A DNA stretch of 64,000 bases from Ampullaceana balthica (lineage: Eukaryota; Mollusca; Gastropoda; Lymnaeidae). Positions 10,380 through 22,236 of this stretch are shown piece after piece; the stretch's first letter is position 1, and every line of letters begins with the position of its first letter. The translations under genes and the position numbers were made by a program. The notes beneath the pieces were generated by a model. The model was not told where the DNA came from. It did not search any database and saw only the letters and a program-made list of their open reading frames with translations. The stretch is taken from the NCBI GenBank assembly GCA_944989445.1, contig CALYLW010000329.1, positions 276,510 through 340,509 of the forward strand. The letters run 5' to 3'.

Positions 10380-13300
10380 ATGGGACCGTGGCGGCTATGC
10401 GGTAGAGCGTCCGCGTTTTCCATATACACGGTGTTTATTTATGTCAACATTTTGCTTCGAGATTATTCCATTGTCGGCGCCAGCGTTTTCGCGTCCGATG
10501 ATAAGATCCTGACCGTCCATCGTGACGTTGTTGTCCCTGTCGGACGTTCGGTCTACCTGACGACGGATCACTTACAGATTCGCGTCAACGCCAGCGACAG
10601 GTGTGAGGTCAAGGTCATTGATAATGACCCACTGTCCCAGAGACCCGGTCGACTCACTCCATCGGGTTTTCTGTGCAACTTCGCGCAACAAGAAGTTGTG
10701 TACACGCACTTTGGCGCGGCGAATCCAAGACACGACGCTGTGCGGCTTTTGATCCGTTACGACTCTTTCAGCGAGACCACTTTCATTCCATTCAACCTCC
10801 GAGTCAGCGTCTCGATGACGCCCCTTGAGGTGGTGACCAGAAACCTGCCCCTGACCGTGGACAAAACGCTGGGCGTAAGCACTCCGATAACGGTCAACAC
10901 GACGGAATTCAACTACGTCCGCGGGCAGGAACAGTGCAGGGTGTCCCTCTTACCCTTGACCAGCGGTCAGCCGAGGTACGGCGTCGTCATGAACGACACC
11001 GCCAAACTCCAGACGGTCGACTGCGAGGAGTTCCTCAACCAGAACATCAGGTACAAGCACGTGACCCAGGCGAACTCGCCAAACAAGGATTTCATTCCGC
11101 TGGTCGTCAGCCTTCTCGACTCCACTGGGAAACTCCTCAAATCCGAACATTTCCAGGTGATGGTGAGAGTAGCCGGTGGGAAAGAGAACGAAAAGCCTGT
11201 ACATGATGTCGGTTCAAAACTAAACCTGGAAGTGACGCAGCTGCTCCTGACAGCCCTCCAGCCCGAGATACTGTCGGCGAAAGATGCCGAGACGCCCTCG
11301 GATCTCCTAATCTTCAACATCACCAAACCCATTCCATCGGGGGAGGGTTATTTCATCAACACGGACAACAGACACCAGAAAGTTACGTCATTTCATCAAC
11401 GTGACGTCAGGGAGTTGAAAATCGCCTACGTTCCCCCGTCCGTCGACCCGGGGGTGTCAAAAGTTCAGTACATCGGCATGCAGGTGGTGGATAGCGATGG
11501 GGCTGTATCCGAGCCATTCAACGTGAAGATTAACATCAGGCCGGTCAATCCATTAGGTCCCAAAATCAACAATAACAACGGTTTAATGATCTTTGAGGGG
11601 AAATCCATCCACCTGGCACTGGAATCAAATTTTCAAATCGTTGACGCCAACAATTTAGAAAAAGTAAAAATATCCGTGTCAGCCGGACTCAAACACGGAC
11701 ATCTGACCATTCCGGACAATAGACAGTTTTTCAACCCTAGCGATCTCAGATCCGGACTTATCGTCTACCAACACGACGACTCGGACAGTTTTTCCGATAA
11801 CATAATATTCCGCGTCTCTGACGGAGATTTCTCCACGCATTTTCTGTTTCCGGTTTGGGTGCTAGCAGAAGACGATGAGCCTCCTGTGCTAACGGTCAAC
11901 ACAGGCCTGGAGATCAGCAAGAACGACCGCGTCAAAATAACGCCGCTGATTCTGAGTGCCTCCGACAGCGATAGCGACAACACCCAAGTCAGGTTCGTCC
12001 TGGAGACTCCGTACTCGGGTGAGGGCGTCATCCTGAAGCGCCAGGTCCAGACCCCGGATAACCCCGAGGACTGGAAGCTCGTCGACGGGATGTTCGAGCA
12101 GAGCGTCGACGAGTTCACCCAGAGCGACGTCGTCGGCGGCCTGGTGTACTACAAGCACGTCGGGCCGCATCGGTCGGAGATCATCATCGACAGGATTCGG
12201 TTCCACATCGCCGACTCCGGCGACCCTCCCAACCGGTCGGACGTGAAAGAGTTCCTGGTCAAGATCGAGCCCGTGGATGACCAGCCGCCGTACCTGTTCT
12301 ACAACACCTCCCTTCAGATGGACGTCGTGGACTACGAGACGACGTACCTGAAACGGAGGGTCATGCGCTACGCGGACGACGATTCGGACGACAGGGACAT
12401 CAAATTCCACGTCACCTCGCCTCCGGCGGACACTGACGTCAATACGAGAATGGACGCGGGAACCATCACGACGTGCAAGGACCCCTCGGTGGCTCTCAAA
12501 ACGTTCACGCAGGGTCAGGTCAACAACCAGGAGGTCTGCTACCAGCCCCCGTCGGAAGACTTCGGCATCTCCCCGAGAATCATCCAGTTTTTCTTCGACG
12601 TTGAGGACGCCAACGGCAACGTGTTGAAGGATCAGAAGTTCACGCTGATGGTCCAACCCATGACCCACTCGCCGCCAGACATAAAAAACGCCGGGCTGAG
12701 CGTCGTCGAGGGTGACTCAGCGACCTTGACCCCGGACGTTTTCGACGCCGAAGAGCCGGACTCCTCAGACGACAACATCGCGTTTGTCATCATGGACCCA
12801 CCCCGTCACGGACAGCTCAAACTCCGGGGCGACCCGATGGACAAGGGCGACACGTTCGCGCGAAAGCATATCCAGGACGGCAACGTCGTCTACACCAACA
12901 ACGGCGAGACGTTCGGCGACGATAAAATCATGATTGACGTCACGGACGGCGTCCACCACATCCCCGTCAAGCTGAATGTCAAGGTCAGGGGCATGGCTGA
13001 CGAGCGGCCGCCCATGATTGGGGGTAAATCGGACATCTTGAAGGTCGCCCTCGAGGTTCCGGAGACAGGCGTTGTGACCCTGACCGCGGACAATCTCAAA
13101 GGCGTAGACCTAGGGGGAAGCAAAACGACGTTTTTACTGGAGAGGGCGCCTCTGGATGGCGTCATTGTCATGCGCGAAAAACAGTCCACCGAGTTCTCGC
13201 AGGCGGATATCTTGGCAGGGGTGATTTCTTACAGGCACACCGGAGGGGAGGTGGGCTTGACAGGAAGGGGAGACCACTTCCAAATCGCAATCAGCAACCC

Positions 13301-15351
13301 GAAGAAAGCTCTCACCCTCGATGGGAGGAAAATCTCAAAGTTACTCATTGAGGTAAAAATCATCCCGGTCGATAACCAGATCCCCATCGTCACAGTTGGC
13401 TCCCCCTTCGAGGTCCCTGAAAGTAAAAAAGCTCCCATACTCACGAGACACGTGGACGCTACGGATGTTGACTCTGATGACAGAGACATTCTATGTCTGG
13501 TTACACTACAGCCCAAAAGCGGATACCTCGAAAATTCCTCCCCGGGCCCCGGATCCGATAAGTCGAGAACCGGTGTCCCAATCTCATCTTTCACGATCCG
13601 AGACATTCGCTCCGGGTTCATCAGCTACGTTCAAAGCGTCCACAAGGGCAGTGAGCCCCGCAAAGACTCCCTAACGTTTTACTGCACGGACGGGATCAAC
13701 CCGTCTCCCCATTACGGCCTCGACATCCGCATCTTGCCGTACAACGACGAGGTGCCCGAGGTCACGCTGAGGGAGTTCCTCGTTGTCGAGGGCGGAAACA
13801 TGAGGATAGACCTCCAGATTCTGAACGTCTTAGACCAGGACGTGCCCTCGGACAAGCTCGCGTTCATCATCACCGCGCCCCCGAGGCACGGAAAGATCGT
13901 CCGCCAGACTCGTCAGGGCAGTTTCACCATTCCGAGCTTTTCGCTGGAGGACATCACCGGGGAGTCCACGATAGCCTACGAGCACGACGACAGCGAGACC
14001 ACGGTCGACTCCTTCACCTTCACCCTCACCGACGGCTCGCACAACATCTCGAAGACCGTACCCATCAACGTGTTTCCCCTGGACGACGTGGCCCCGCGGC
14101 TCGCCACCAACACCGGCTTGCAGATCACGGCAGGCGAGACCAAGAAAATCACGAACAAAAATCTGAAGGCAGACGACCTCGACTCCAACAACGCTGATCT
14201 GCTGTACTACGTCCGGCTGAAGCCGAAGTACGGTTATCTGCGTAGAATCGAGGGCGGCACGATCACGAATATTACACAGGGCGATAAGTTCACCCAGAAA
14301 GACATCGATAAACGTTGGATCGAATACGTCCACACGGAGCTTGAAGGTGTGAGAGACCTGATAAAGTTCGACATCACGGACGGGCTCAATTCCTTGATCG
14401 ACCGATTCTTCTACGTCACGGTCGAGGGCGTAGAGACAGCAACCCCGAAGGTTTACAACAAGGGCATACAGCTGCCCGGGGACGGCGTCGTCATTTTGAC
14501 CACGGACCTCCTCAGCGAGACCGATCTCAACACAGCCGACGGTGACCTGACCTTCACCGTGACTCGGACACCGAGTCAAGGTCAACTGGAAGTCACCAGG
14601 AGACCCGGGATCCCGGTGTCGGGGTTCACGTTGCAGCAGCTGGATGCCAAGAGCGTAAGGTACGTCTACAACAGCGACGATGAGCTCAAGATGGACAGTT
14701 TCGAATTCGAGTCGACCGATGGTCAGACGCCGGTGACCAGCACGTTTAGGATCTCCGTCAGCGATTCGAGCAACCTGAAACCGGTCCTCATGTTCCAGAC
14801 CCTCCGCGTGAAGACCGGCGACAACCGTCTGATCACGCCGACGGAGCTGAAAGCCGACGACCTTGACACCGACCAAGTTCACGTTGTGTTCACTGTGACG
14901 GAGGTCCCGAAACGAGGCGTGCTGCTCTACAACATGACACGCGTGCTGAGCAGCTTCACCATGGCCGACATCTCCGACAACATGCTCAGCTACCAGCACG
15001 ACGGTTCTCAGGCCAAGGAGGACAGCTTCTCCTTCACCGTCACCGACGGTTCTCATCAGGATTTTTTCGTGTACCCTGACACGGATACGACGCACAAGCC
15101 CCAGACCATGATTGTCAACATCGTGGCGGACGACAACGGGGTGCCGCAAATCAACACCAACAAAGGGGCGTCGTATTTGACGAAACTGGCCGGAGGCCAT
15201 CTTGGATTTCGCATCAGCAGCCGCGTGCTAAATATGGAAGATCGGGAAATTCCGGAAGATAACCTAATATATTCGTTGACGTCGTCACCGAAATGGGGAT
15301 ACGTCATCAACAGAGCCATTGGGAATAGGAGCATTACGACCTGGTCACAAG
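10380..15351 (+). CDS. FREM2: FREM2-like extracellular matrix protein, giant first coding exon (5' part of gene)
   Basis: The ATG sits in a strong Kozak context (CACCATGG). Residues 1-37 form a signal peptide with core AFSIYTVFIYVNILL. A unique N-terminal domain runs to about 280. CSPG (chondroitin-sulphate-proteoglycan type) repeats follow at roughly 281-390, 391-502, 503-637, 638-766, 767-879, 879-1003, 1003-1127, 1127-1240, 1240-1357, 1357-1469 and 1469-1590. A twelfth starts at 1590 and is cut by the intron at codon 1658. The repeats show acidic motifs such as ASDSDSDN and ATDVDSDDRD, the P..G.L turn, and Y.H...D.F.F...DG. FRAS1/FREM proteins form basement-membrane complexes joining epithelium to mesenchyme. 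Twelve CSPG repeats fit the family, and one huge 5' exon fits FREM2 best. Ten or so N-glycosylation sequons and two RGD tripeptides (816-818, 963-965) are present. The rest of the protein, normally with Calx-beta domains and a membrane anchor, is outside the window. The last six codons of the open frame past 15351 are intron. Confidence 0.88.
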
Positions 15352-15357
15352 GTAAGT
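15352..15357 (+). other. 5' splice site (donor) GTAAGT, phase 1
   Basis: CAAG|GTAAGT is a consensus donor. It falls inside the twelfth CSPG repeat after the residues TTWSQ, one base into a codon. The open frame ends in a TAA eight codons later, as expected for intron sequence. Confidence 0.85.
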
Positions 15358-18300
15358 CCAGTTTAAATTGCTTAATTTAAAAATAAAAAAAATTTTTTAT
15401 AAAGTTGGTTGGAAAAAAAAGAGGGGGGTGAGGGGTGTTGTGTTTGCTTGCAATTGACTGATGTCTATGTTGTTGCTAATTGTGTTTGTTCTACATATTA
15501 TAGGTAGTAGTTCATTGTTTCCTCTACTTGCTCAGTTTCTAAAATCTCAAAAATTCTTTGTCCCCTTCGTCAGCTGTTCGTTTCTGTGTTCCGTTGTTCC
15601 ATAAAGTAATAAGTGCATGATGTTAAGATTAAGATTTGTTTGTTGTTGTTTTCCTCCAAATACCATGTTATTAAGATGTGAAATGCCCACTTCCTACTAT
15701 CTCACATATTTCAACGGTTATGAGAAACAGGAAAACTTTGGCGGCTACAGAAAAACGAAACAAAAACAAAAGCAAACAAACAATAGTATCGGCTATGGGG
15801 AAATGTTTCCATCTACACAAGTCAGTTCACGTAACACGCATTCAGAAAACGTTCACTCAGTGAAAACCAACGGACACCCCTCTTAAGACACCAAAAAGTT
15901 CTTGTTTTTTTATGGCTCATGAAGAATACAAATATTTTGATGTCACCTGTTTTTCCCCGCATATTTTTTTTTACATTTTTATTTAAACCCCAGTATAACA
16001 GCATAAACATTGTGCACCAAACGTGGCTGTAGTATTTTTTTAAACAATCCCATTCAACGCAGAAAGGGGATGTTACATATTGGCTACTTATGGCAGCGTT
16101 AGTTAGTCAGCTTGACATTTTACCTAGAGATCTGTGTAGTTTGTTGTGCAGGGAGAGTGAAGAAACAGTTGATAAATAAATTATAACAACTCGAATGAGC
16201 ATTTAAACGCAATTTCCAACAAAGAATTTCCGACTTCTTTTATTCTAGGGAAGTCATTGTAGATTTCCCATGGGGGAAAATTGCGTTATTAAAAGTCATT
16301 TCAAATCAATAAGTCTGAAAGTAAAAAAAAATATATATATATGATATCTACAAATTGCTGCTAAAATTACGGGAGTCGAACGAAAAGAGATTTTTGAAAA
16401 ATTCCTTCCCCACCATTGCTCTAAATATTATTAGCTATCGTTTAGCGTTTGTTTCAACCCGATAGCTGTCATTGTTGCCGAGAAATTGACAAAATATTGA
16501 TATTTATTGGGGGGTTTTTTGGGGTGGGGGGGGGGTTGATGATTTTTCAGGAAATCCAGTAAACCTTTTCGTGTTTTTTTTTATGCTGGCCCGTGCATAT
16601 CCTTGGGACCTTCTTAACATATTTTCAAAAGACACGAACCTTCCATCTGGTATGGTTCAGGAGGAGTTGATGTTCAAAGCTCGAAAAGACAGGACAAACA
16701 TTTCAAATATATAAACGCAATTTTCCCCATAAGGAAACTGCGTTAAAAATGCGAACTCACATTACAAAGACTTCAGACTTCCAGACAGAACGTTTAGAAA
16801 TTCATATATGAGAGAATATGAATCACTTCAAGCGCAGTAACAAAGGTTAGAGGTTATATTTGCTTAGACATTAGTCCTGGAACCTTTTTAAAAAATGTCT
16901 CAATTTGATCGACCAGCGCAAAGCCAATTCTCTCCTGAGCCAATTAATGAAAACATAGGGTCTTATAACATTACAATAAACAAATGGACAACCGGCACCG
17001 ACCCAATCTTATCTGGCCATTCAGCTTTACCCGCGTTACAATCTTACAGACTCCCCCCCCCCTTTCTCCTCCACTCCTCGATGGCTCGCTGCCCGCGCTG
17101 GAAGTTTTATCAATAAACACTCGTGATTCACCAACATAAACTCGCAGTGAGACGTCATTGCTTTCCCTGCCGTCCGCCGGCATTTATCTTCCCCGAACCC
17201 TTCCCCCACCCACCCCGTTTATTAGCGGTTAGGTTCGGCCGGGCATTCCTTAGTGTAACCCCCAACCCTGGTCCTGTATCGCGGGGCAGCTCACCTTTGC
17301 TGTGGTCATTAGGTCAGATATTTCCAGGGACTAACATTTATCTTTCTTGCTGTGTGTTGTGTCATATCTTGTGTTGGGCTCGTAGATTTAAACTCAAGGG
17401 TCGGATTCACTTTGAAACAAAAATGTTAAAACCCCAACGTCAATCGTTTGGATAACTTTTGAATTGGATACAACATGAATGAAAATGAAACCGTTCAAAT
17501 TTGATTCTCGTAGTTTTTTTTTAAAAGTTTTTTATATGCCAGTTACTTCCCCTTCCCCTCCTCCCTCGCCGTCTTTCCTTCTCCTCTCGCTGTCTAGATG
17601 TTTTCACTGGCTGGTCAGTTCTCTCTTATACTCACTCTGGTATCGATTCGATCCTCTTCAGCTTCCAATCATTGCAATATCTGGCTTCGAAAATAAAGAA
17701 TTTCGTGAAAACATCTCGTGAAAACACACTCCGAGGAACGATGGGAAGGCGAGGGGATTTGTGAGTGTATGTGTGATTGTAACGAGAAACATAAACATTG
17801 GGCAGCGATGTCGAAGGAGCGCTTAATGCTTTTTGTTGTTTTTAAATTACAGTGGATTAAAGTCATACATTGGGAGACAGATTCCTGACCAGGATGTATG
17901 ACGCACATTTTAGAAGGGACACAGAAGCTATAAATAACGCCACTTTAACGAGCCTGAGAATTAGGGCGGGCTCTTGTTTAAACTGAGCGGAACGAATCAC
18001 ACGGGCATTAATAATGAATCGGTCACGTGATAAATCAGTCGTGGGTTGCTGACATATGTCGAGTGGACGGTTGAATAAATCATCGGTTCTCAAAATGCGG
18101 GGTGTCAACGGGCGTAGACAACATTGAATCATAAGGGGGGCGGGGGGCGCCACCAGACGCGCGATGGATGATTCATGTTATGACAACATCCCTTTACTGG
18201 CATAATACATGAATACACAGGGAACGTGTATTACATATAGGCATTCGTTGACCCATGCCATTGGACAGAGTGTATTATTTGGTGTGTGTGTGGGGGGGGT

Positions 18301-18590
18301 CTCCGTTTATTGAAAGAAGGCACCTCCGAGTTTTTTATCAGAATTTTCCCCAAATGGAAAGGTATAAAACATTGAAAACTGTAGCGGTATGCGTTGTAGA
18401 GGGTTGATAATTATTGTAGAAACGAGAAGCAAACTCGATTGTCCTCGTAGTTTCATGTATGTGGGAATAGTTAACTCGTGGTAATTTGATTTATATCATA
18501 TATTATGACAGTTTATGAACAGTGGAATTAGATGTCCGTGGATATTTTGAGACCTCTTATGGATTAATCCGGTTTCTCAAAAGGGTTATT
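15358..18590. other. Intronic spacer, proximal part
   Basis: Mostly AT-rich with G runs near 16509-16535. Between about 16890 and 17330 and again at 17870-18160 the sequence is less AT-rich and looks single-copy. No gene, RNA or mobile element was recognised. Confidence 0.4.
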
Positions 18591-18908
18591 CTCTCAGTTT
18601 CTCTCTGTCTCGGTCTCTCTCTCTATTTATATATCAGTATTTCCATCGGTTTCTTTCTCTATGTCTCTAAATCGGTCTATCGGTGTCTCTCTCACTCTCT
18701 GTGTCTCACTTGGTCTATTTCTCTATGTCTATCTCTCTCACTCTTTAAGTCACTCTAGTGTCTCCCTCTCTCTCTCCTCTCTGTCTCTTTCTCTCTCTCT
18801 CTCTCTGTCTCTTTCTCTCTCTGTCTCTCTCTCTCTCTTTCTGTCTCTCTCTCTCTTCCTCTCTCTCTCCCTCTCTGTCTCTCTTTCTCGCTTTCTCTCT
18901 CTTTCCCT
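18591..18908. repeat. CT-rich microsatellite (CTCTCTGT family)
   Basis: Interrupted CT/TCTG repeats over about 320 bp. They produce artificial Ser/Leu-rich frames on the plus strand and Arg/Glu-rich frames on the minus strand, none of which is a gene. Confidence 0.9.
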
Positions 18909-19170
18909 CCCGGTGTGTGAATGAAAGGGTCATACCCACGAGTAGCCATGTTCCACCATAAATCACTGACGAGGCCAAGAGTTCTATCACATTGTCTCTT
19001 TCTCTAGTCTATCTCTCACGCTCTTTTATAACTATTGTCTCTCCCCCCTTTCTCTACGTCTCTCTCTTTCTCTCTCTCCGTCTCTCTTTCCCGTGTGTGA
19101 ATGAAAGTGTCAATACCCACGAGTAGCCATGTTACCACCATAAATCACTGACGAGGCCAAGAGTTCTATC
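18909..19170. repeat. Segmental duplication of microsatellite plus about 80 bp of unique sequence
   Basis: The block from CGGTGTGTGAATGAAAG through GACGAGGCCAAGAGTTCTATC occurs at 18909-18988 and again at 19089-19170 with small differences. Each copy is preceded by CT-rich repeat. The offset is about 181 bp. This fits unequal exchange within the microsatellite. Confidence 0.85.
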
Positions 19171-19268
19171 TCAGTAGTATAAATTCTGTAGAGATAGCAT
19201 GTTTCCGGTTTCCGTGGATCATGCGACGTGATAAACTATGCTGACATGCTTCTAATGATGAGTTTGAG

Positions 19269-19554
19269 CAGTGGTTCTCAAAATTATGCCACCCTAACCG
19301 TGGGTCAGTTGACTTAGTCCACTATGATCCACTGAAGTAAACAAAGTTGGACATACACAAATAAAAATCTTTGATTAAGAAGACGTATACAAACATAACC
19401 CTAATCCGAATTTATCTAATTTAAACCATTATATCTAGATTTAATCAAAATTGTTTCGGTTTTCGCTCTTACAAACGCACACCGTAGAACAGTGTAACTT
19501 CAAAAGGTTTTATAAAATAGCTACGCACTGACGCTAACCGTTTGAGAATCTCTG
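19269..19554. mobile_element. hAT-like miniature element (TIR CAGTGGTTCTCAAAA)
   Basis: The left end CAGTGGTTCTCAAAA and the inward-read right end CAGAGATTCTCAAACGG are inverted repeats of the type found on Charlie-group hAT elements. It is 286 bp and non-coding. I could not find a matching 8-bp target duplication, so the exact ends are less sure than for other copies. Confidence 0.55.
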
Positions 19555-20598
19555 GCCAAAGAGGCCAGGGGTGAGGAACATGGACCACGGGATCAAGTTA
19601 TGACGTGTATATGAGCCGGGAAAGTTTCATCCCATCCGAGGGATTGAGATAAGCAGTGTACACAACACCCACAAGATCCTCACCACCGCCCTTTCATCGA
19701 GGCTCCCTCACTCCCCCTCCTCCTCCCCTGCCCCCGCCCCCCCCACACACACAACCCCACTCGCACACGATCCCATTTCCGACTGTAAAAACGTGCTTGA
19801 TGACTTGCTTCTCGAATCGCCATGCCCTCCGTTTCCCCTCGCACCGTGATAATGATACTGCAACACTCGTCGGTTTTTGGTAGAAATCCACCAGGCTTAC
19901 CAACACCCAACAACTTTTTAATTGTAGGTCTCCAAGAATAACCATCTCAAGATTCGTCCTTGTATTTTCTTCTTATGGAATCCCATTTGCCATTTGTAAT
20001 ATTTTAAAAAAAATTTGAACCCTGCTTACGTTTGATTTTATCAAGGAGAAAGACTTGTCAAGTTCCGTTGAAAGCCTATTCCAGTAATCACGCCCGTGAA
20101 TTAGGAGTGGGGGACCATTATGTCCTACTTTGGCCGTCCCGTGTTGTTGGAGCCCCATCCCTCGGGCCAACTTAGTGGGAACCGGTCGCCTGTTCGGCCT
20201 GTCACCTTTGATCAACCAGTCGTTACCCCGATCGCCCGGTCCAGCTGGTGGCTATGATTGGTACCAGTCCCAGGCCTCCAAACATTTTGTCAGACCAATC
20301 TTCGACCACGTCAAACAGAAATGAGATCATAAAAACGAACGAGCGACCGCGGTCCCTTTGTACTTCCCTCATTCTGCCAGCACTTTTTAGAATGGCATTC
20401 CGTCATCACCAAATTTTCTACATCCGAATCGATGGTTGAGCGAGGTCAGAAACATTGTAAGTAACTCTTGAAATCCAGTCTACGGGGACAATATATGGGT
20501 GGAAATGGAAAAGTATTTATATAATTCAAGTGTCTAAGAACATGATGTATGTTAAATTTTTGTTTCTTTGGGACTGATGAAAGCGTATTAGCCTAGAC
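19555..20598. other. Intronic spacer
   Basis: Contains a C-rich patch around 19700-19750. The minus strand at 19975-20215 has a weak LINE-like DYWNRLSTELDKSF run, which I do not consider enough for a call. Confidence 0.35.
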
Positions 20599-20794
20599 CA
20601 GGGGTCTCCAAACTTTTCTGTCGGAGGGCCGCATTAACTGTCAAACATCAGTTTGCGGGCCGACTTAACACAGTTTTGTGGTAAACAACAGGTAAAAAAA
20701 AATATTTTTTTTGGAGGTTAAAAGGTCTCCAGGGGCGGATGAGAGGGCCTCGCGGGCCGCATCTGGCCCGCGGGCCGTAGTTTGGAGACCCCTG
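20599..20794. mobile_element. hAT miniature element with perfect 8-bp target duplication
   Basis: The termini CAGGGGTCTCCAAACTT and, read inward from the right, CAGGGGTCTCCAAACTA form near-perfect inverted repeats. The flanking octamer GCCTAGAC is present at 20591-20598 and 20795-20802. It is 196 bp, with GC-rich subterminal regions (GGGCCGC / GCGGGCC) typical of this hAT group. There is no transposase, so it would need one supplied in trans. Confidence 0.95.
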
Positions 20795-21670
20795 GCCTAG
20801 ACGTATGAAATCTCTGTACATGGACTTATATGAACTTAAGAGTTTACTAGGACGAGCGCCGCATCAGTGGGTCATGAAATGACCTTTGGTTTGGGTGGGA
20901 GCGATAAAGAATTACAAATCTAAAACTTGTTTGCCGATATAGCCACGAGGATGACGTCTTCACTATTGTGTTCGAGGAATAAAACTCTTAAATTGACATA
21001 AAAATGATCACATCGTCAAGCTTTGACTCTTCCCCCCCCCCGCCCCAGTCCTCCTCACACACATACACAGTCACACACAACTGACAGCAATTACTAGAAC
21101 CCGAGGGACCGAGAAACAAGCGCCCTCGCTATACACTCACCATAGATGGGATGCTTCCGTTTGTCAGTATTTGAACAGAAAATGTTTCCGGCATGGCCCA
21201 AGAGACCATGGGCGGACACTCCACCCCTCCCCCACTTTCCCCCCTGCCATCCCCACCCCCTGCCCCTACCAAGGCTCTGACGCATACAACAGGGTCGTGG
21301 AAATTGCTAGAAGAGATGCTGTTTGATTGGTCATTGGCCCTTGAACTCATTCACCATCAGAAATTGTGTGGTGGGGGGGGGGTAGGGGGATTGGGATGGC
21401 TTGTGCTTTATTTACGAGCGGTCAAAGTTTATGGACAACAGTTAAAAGTTTAAAAAAACAAAAACTTTTGATGACAACAGGATGTGGCTTTTTATTAATC
21501 GTGTCAGGAGTTGATCTATATCAGCGTCTGTCAAGTGGACGAAGCACGGGGTAAAACATAGATAGCATCCAGACGAGTAATTATCATTTGTCTCGTGATC
21601 CAACATCCAGGTCATCACATTCTTTAATGTAAGAAACACAATGCCAGACTCTGAGAGACTCGTTTCACGG

Positions 21671-21760
21671 CAGGGGTGGGCAAACTGCGGCTCGCCGGCC
21701 ACAGGCGCTTCGATTACAGGGTTCTGTAATGCCCGCAAAAAGCATGCAAGCCTATTGGAA
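21671..21760 (+). mobile_element. hAT-like element, left end only
   Basis: CAGGGGTGGGCAAACTGCGG followed by a GC-rich segment (CTCGCCGGCCACAGGCG) matches the look of hAT termini with subterminal GC blocks. No corresponding right end was found nearby, so this is a fragment and its right limit is arbitrary. Confidence 0.5.
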
Positions 21761-21807
21761 AAAAATCAAATAATTTATAAGAAAGTCTATAAGATTGTGC
21801 GTGATGC

Positions 21808-22236
21808 TAGAGGCGTCACTGGGGGGGGGGTGCGGGGTGCGGACCACACCAGGTGACACCATCACACGGGGTGACAGTAAAGTGTAAAATTCTGTATTTT
21901 CCCGTTATTTTGCCCTGGCAGACTCAGAGTAGGTCTATGGGGGTTATTTATGAGGGGGTAATACCATGAGCAGGGGCGCGGTGGTCTAGCGGTAGCGCGC
22001 TGGACTGTTGAACCGAGGCAAAAGAGAGTCACGGGCTCTAGCCTCGGTGCTTGCAAGGCCCCCGGGGCATTGTGCTAGCCAAACACTCCCTTACTCGTTA
22101 GTGGTGGCCTAATGAAACTTGTGAACGCTACTTCACTTGCCCTATAGGCCGTCATGGTTTGGAAAAAGGGGATATTATTATTATGCTTATTATTATTAAC
22201 ACCATGAGCTTATACCGCACGCTGGTGACGCCTCTG
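21808..22236. mobile_element. Inverted-repeat DNA element split by a SINE
   Basis: The left end TAGAGGCGTCACTGG and the inward-read right end CAGAGGCGTCACCAG are inverted repeats. The body has G runs and the GGTGACACCATCACACGGGGTGAC block. The SINE at 21972-22200 interrupts it. Without the SINE the element is about 190 bp. No clear target duplication flanks it. Confidence 0.6.
21972..22200 (+). mobile_element. tRNA-derived SINE with target-site duplication
   Basis: The head AGGGGCGCGGTGGTCTAGCG includes box-A-like TGGTCTAGCGG, and a decayed box B lies near 22036. A body containing CCCTATAGGCCGTCATGG follows, and the element ends in an ATT-repeat tail. ACCATGAGC is present at 21963-21971 and exactly again at 22201-22209, the expected duplication from retroposition. 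It belongs to a different SINE family from the copies at 1-178 and 7034-7191, judged by body sequence. Confidence 0.9.

Noticed and set aside
13830..15200. 456-codon open frame on the minus strand inside the FREM2-like exon, and a 259-codon one at 11889-12668
   Set aside because: They are antisense shadows of a GC-rich coding exon with strong third-position bias. The peptides have no domain and the sense frame is clearly the real one.
19973..20215. Possible LINE remnant on the minus strand (DYWNRLSTELDKSF)
   Set aside because: The motif is short, with no further reverse-transcriptase signature in the neighbourhood. It could be chance.
21972..22050. Functional tRNA gene
   Set aside because: Box A is fine, but box B is decayed, no complete cloverleaf forms, and the unit has a SINE body, tail and target duplication.
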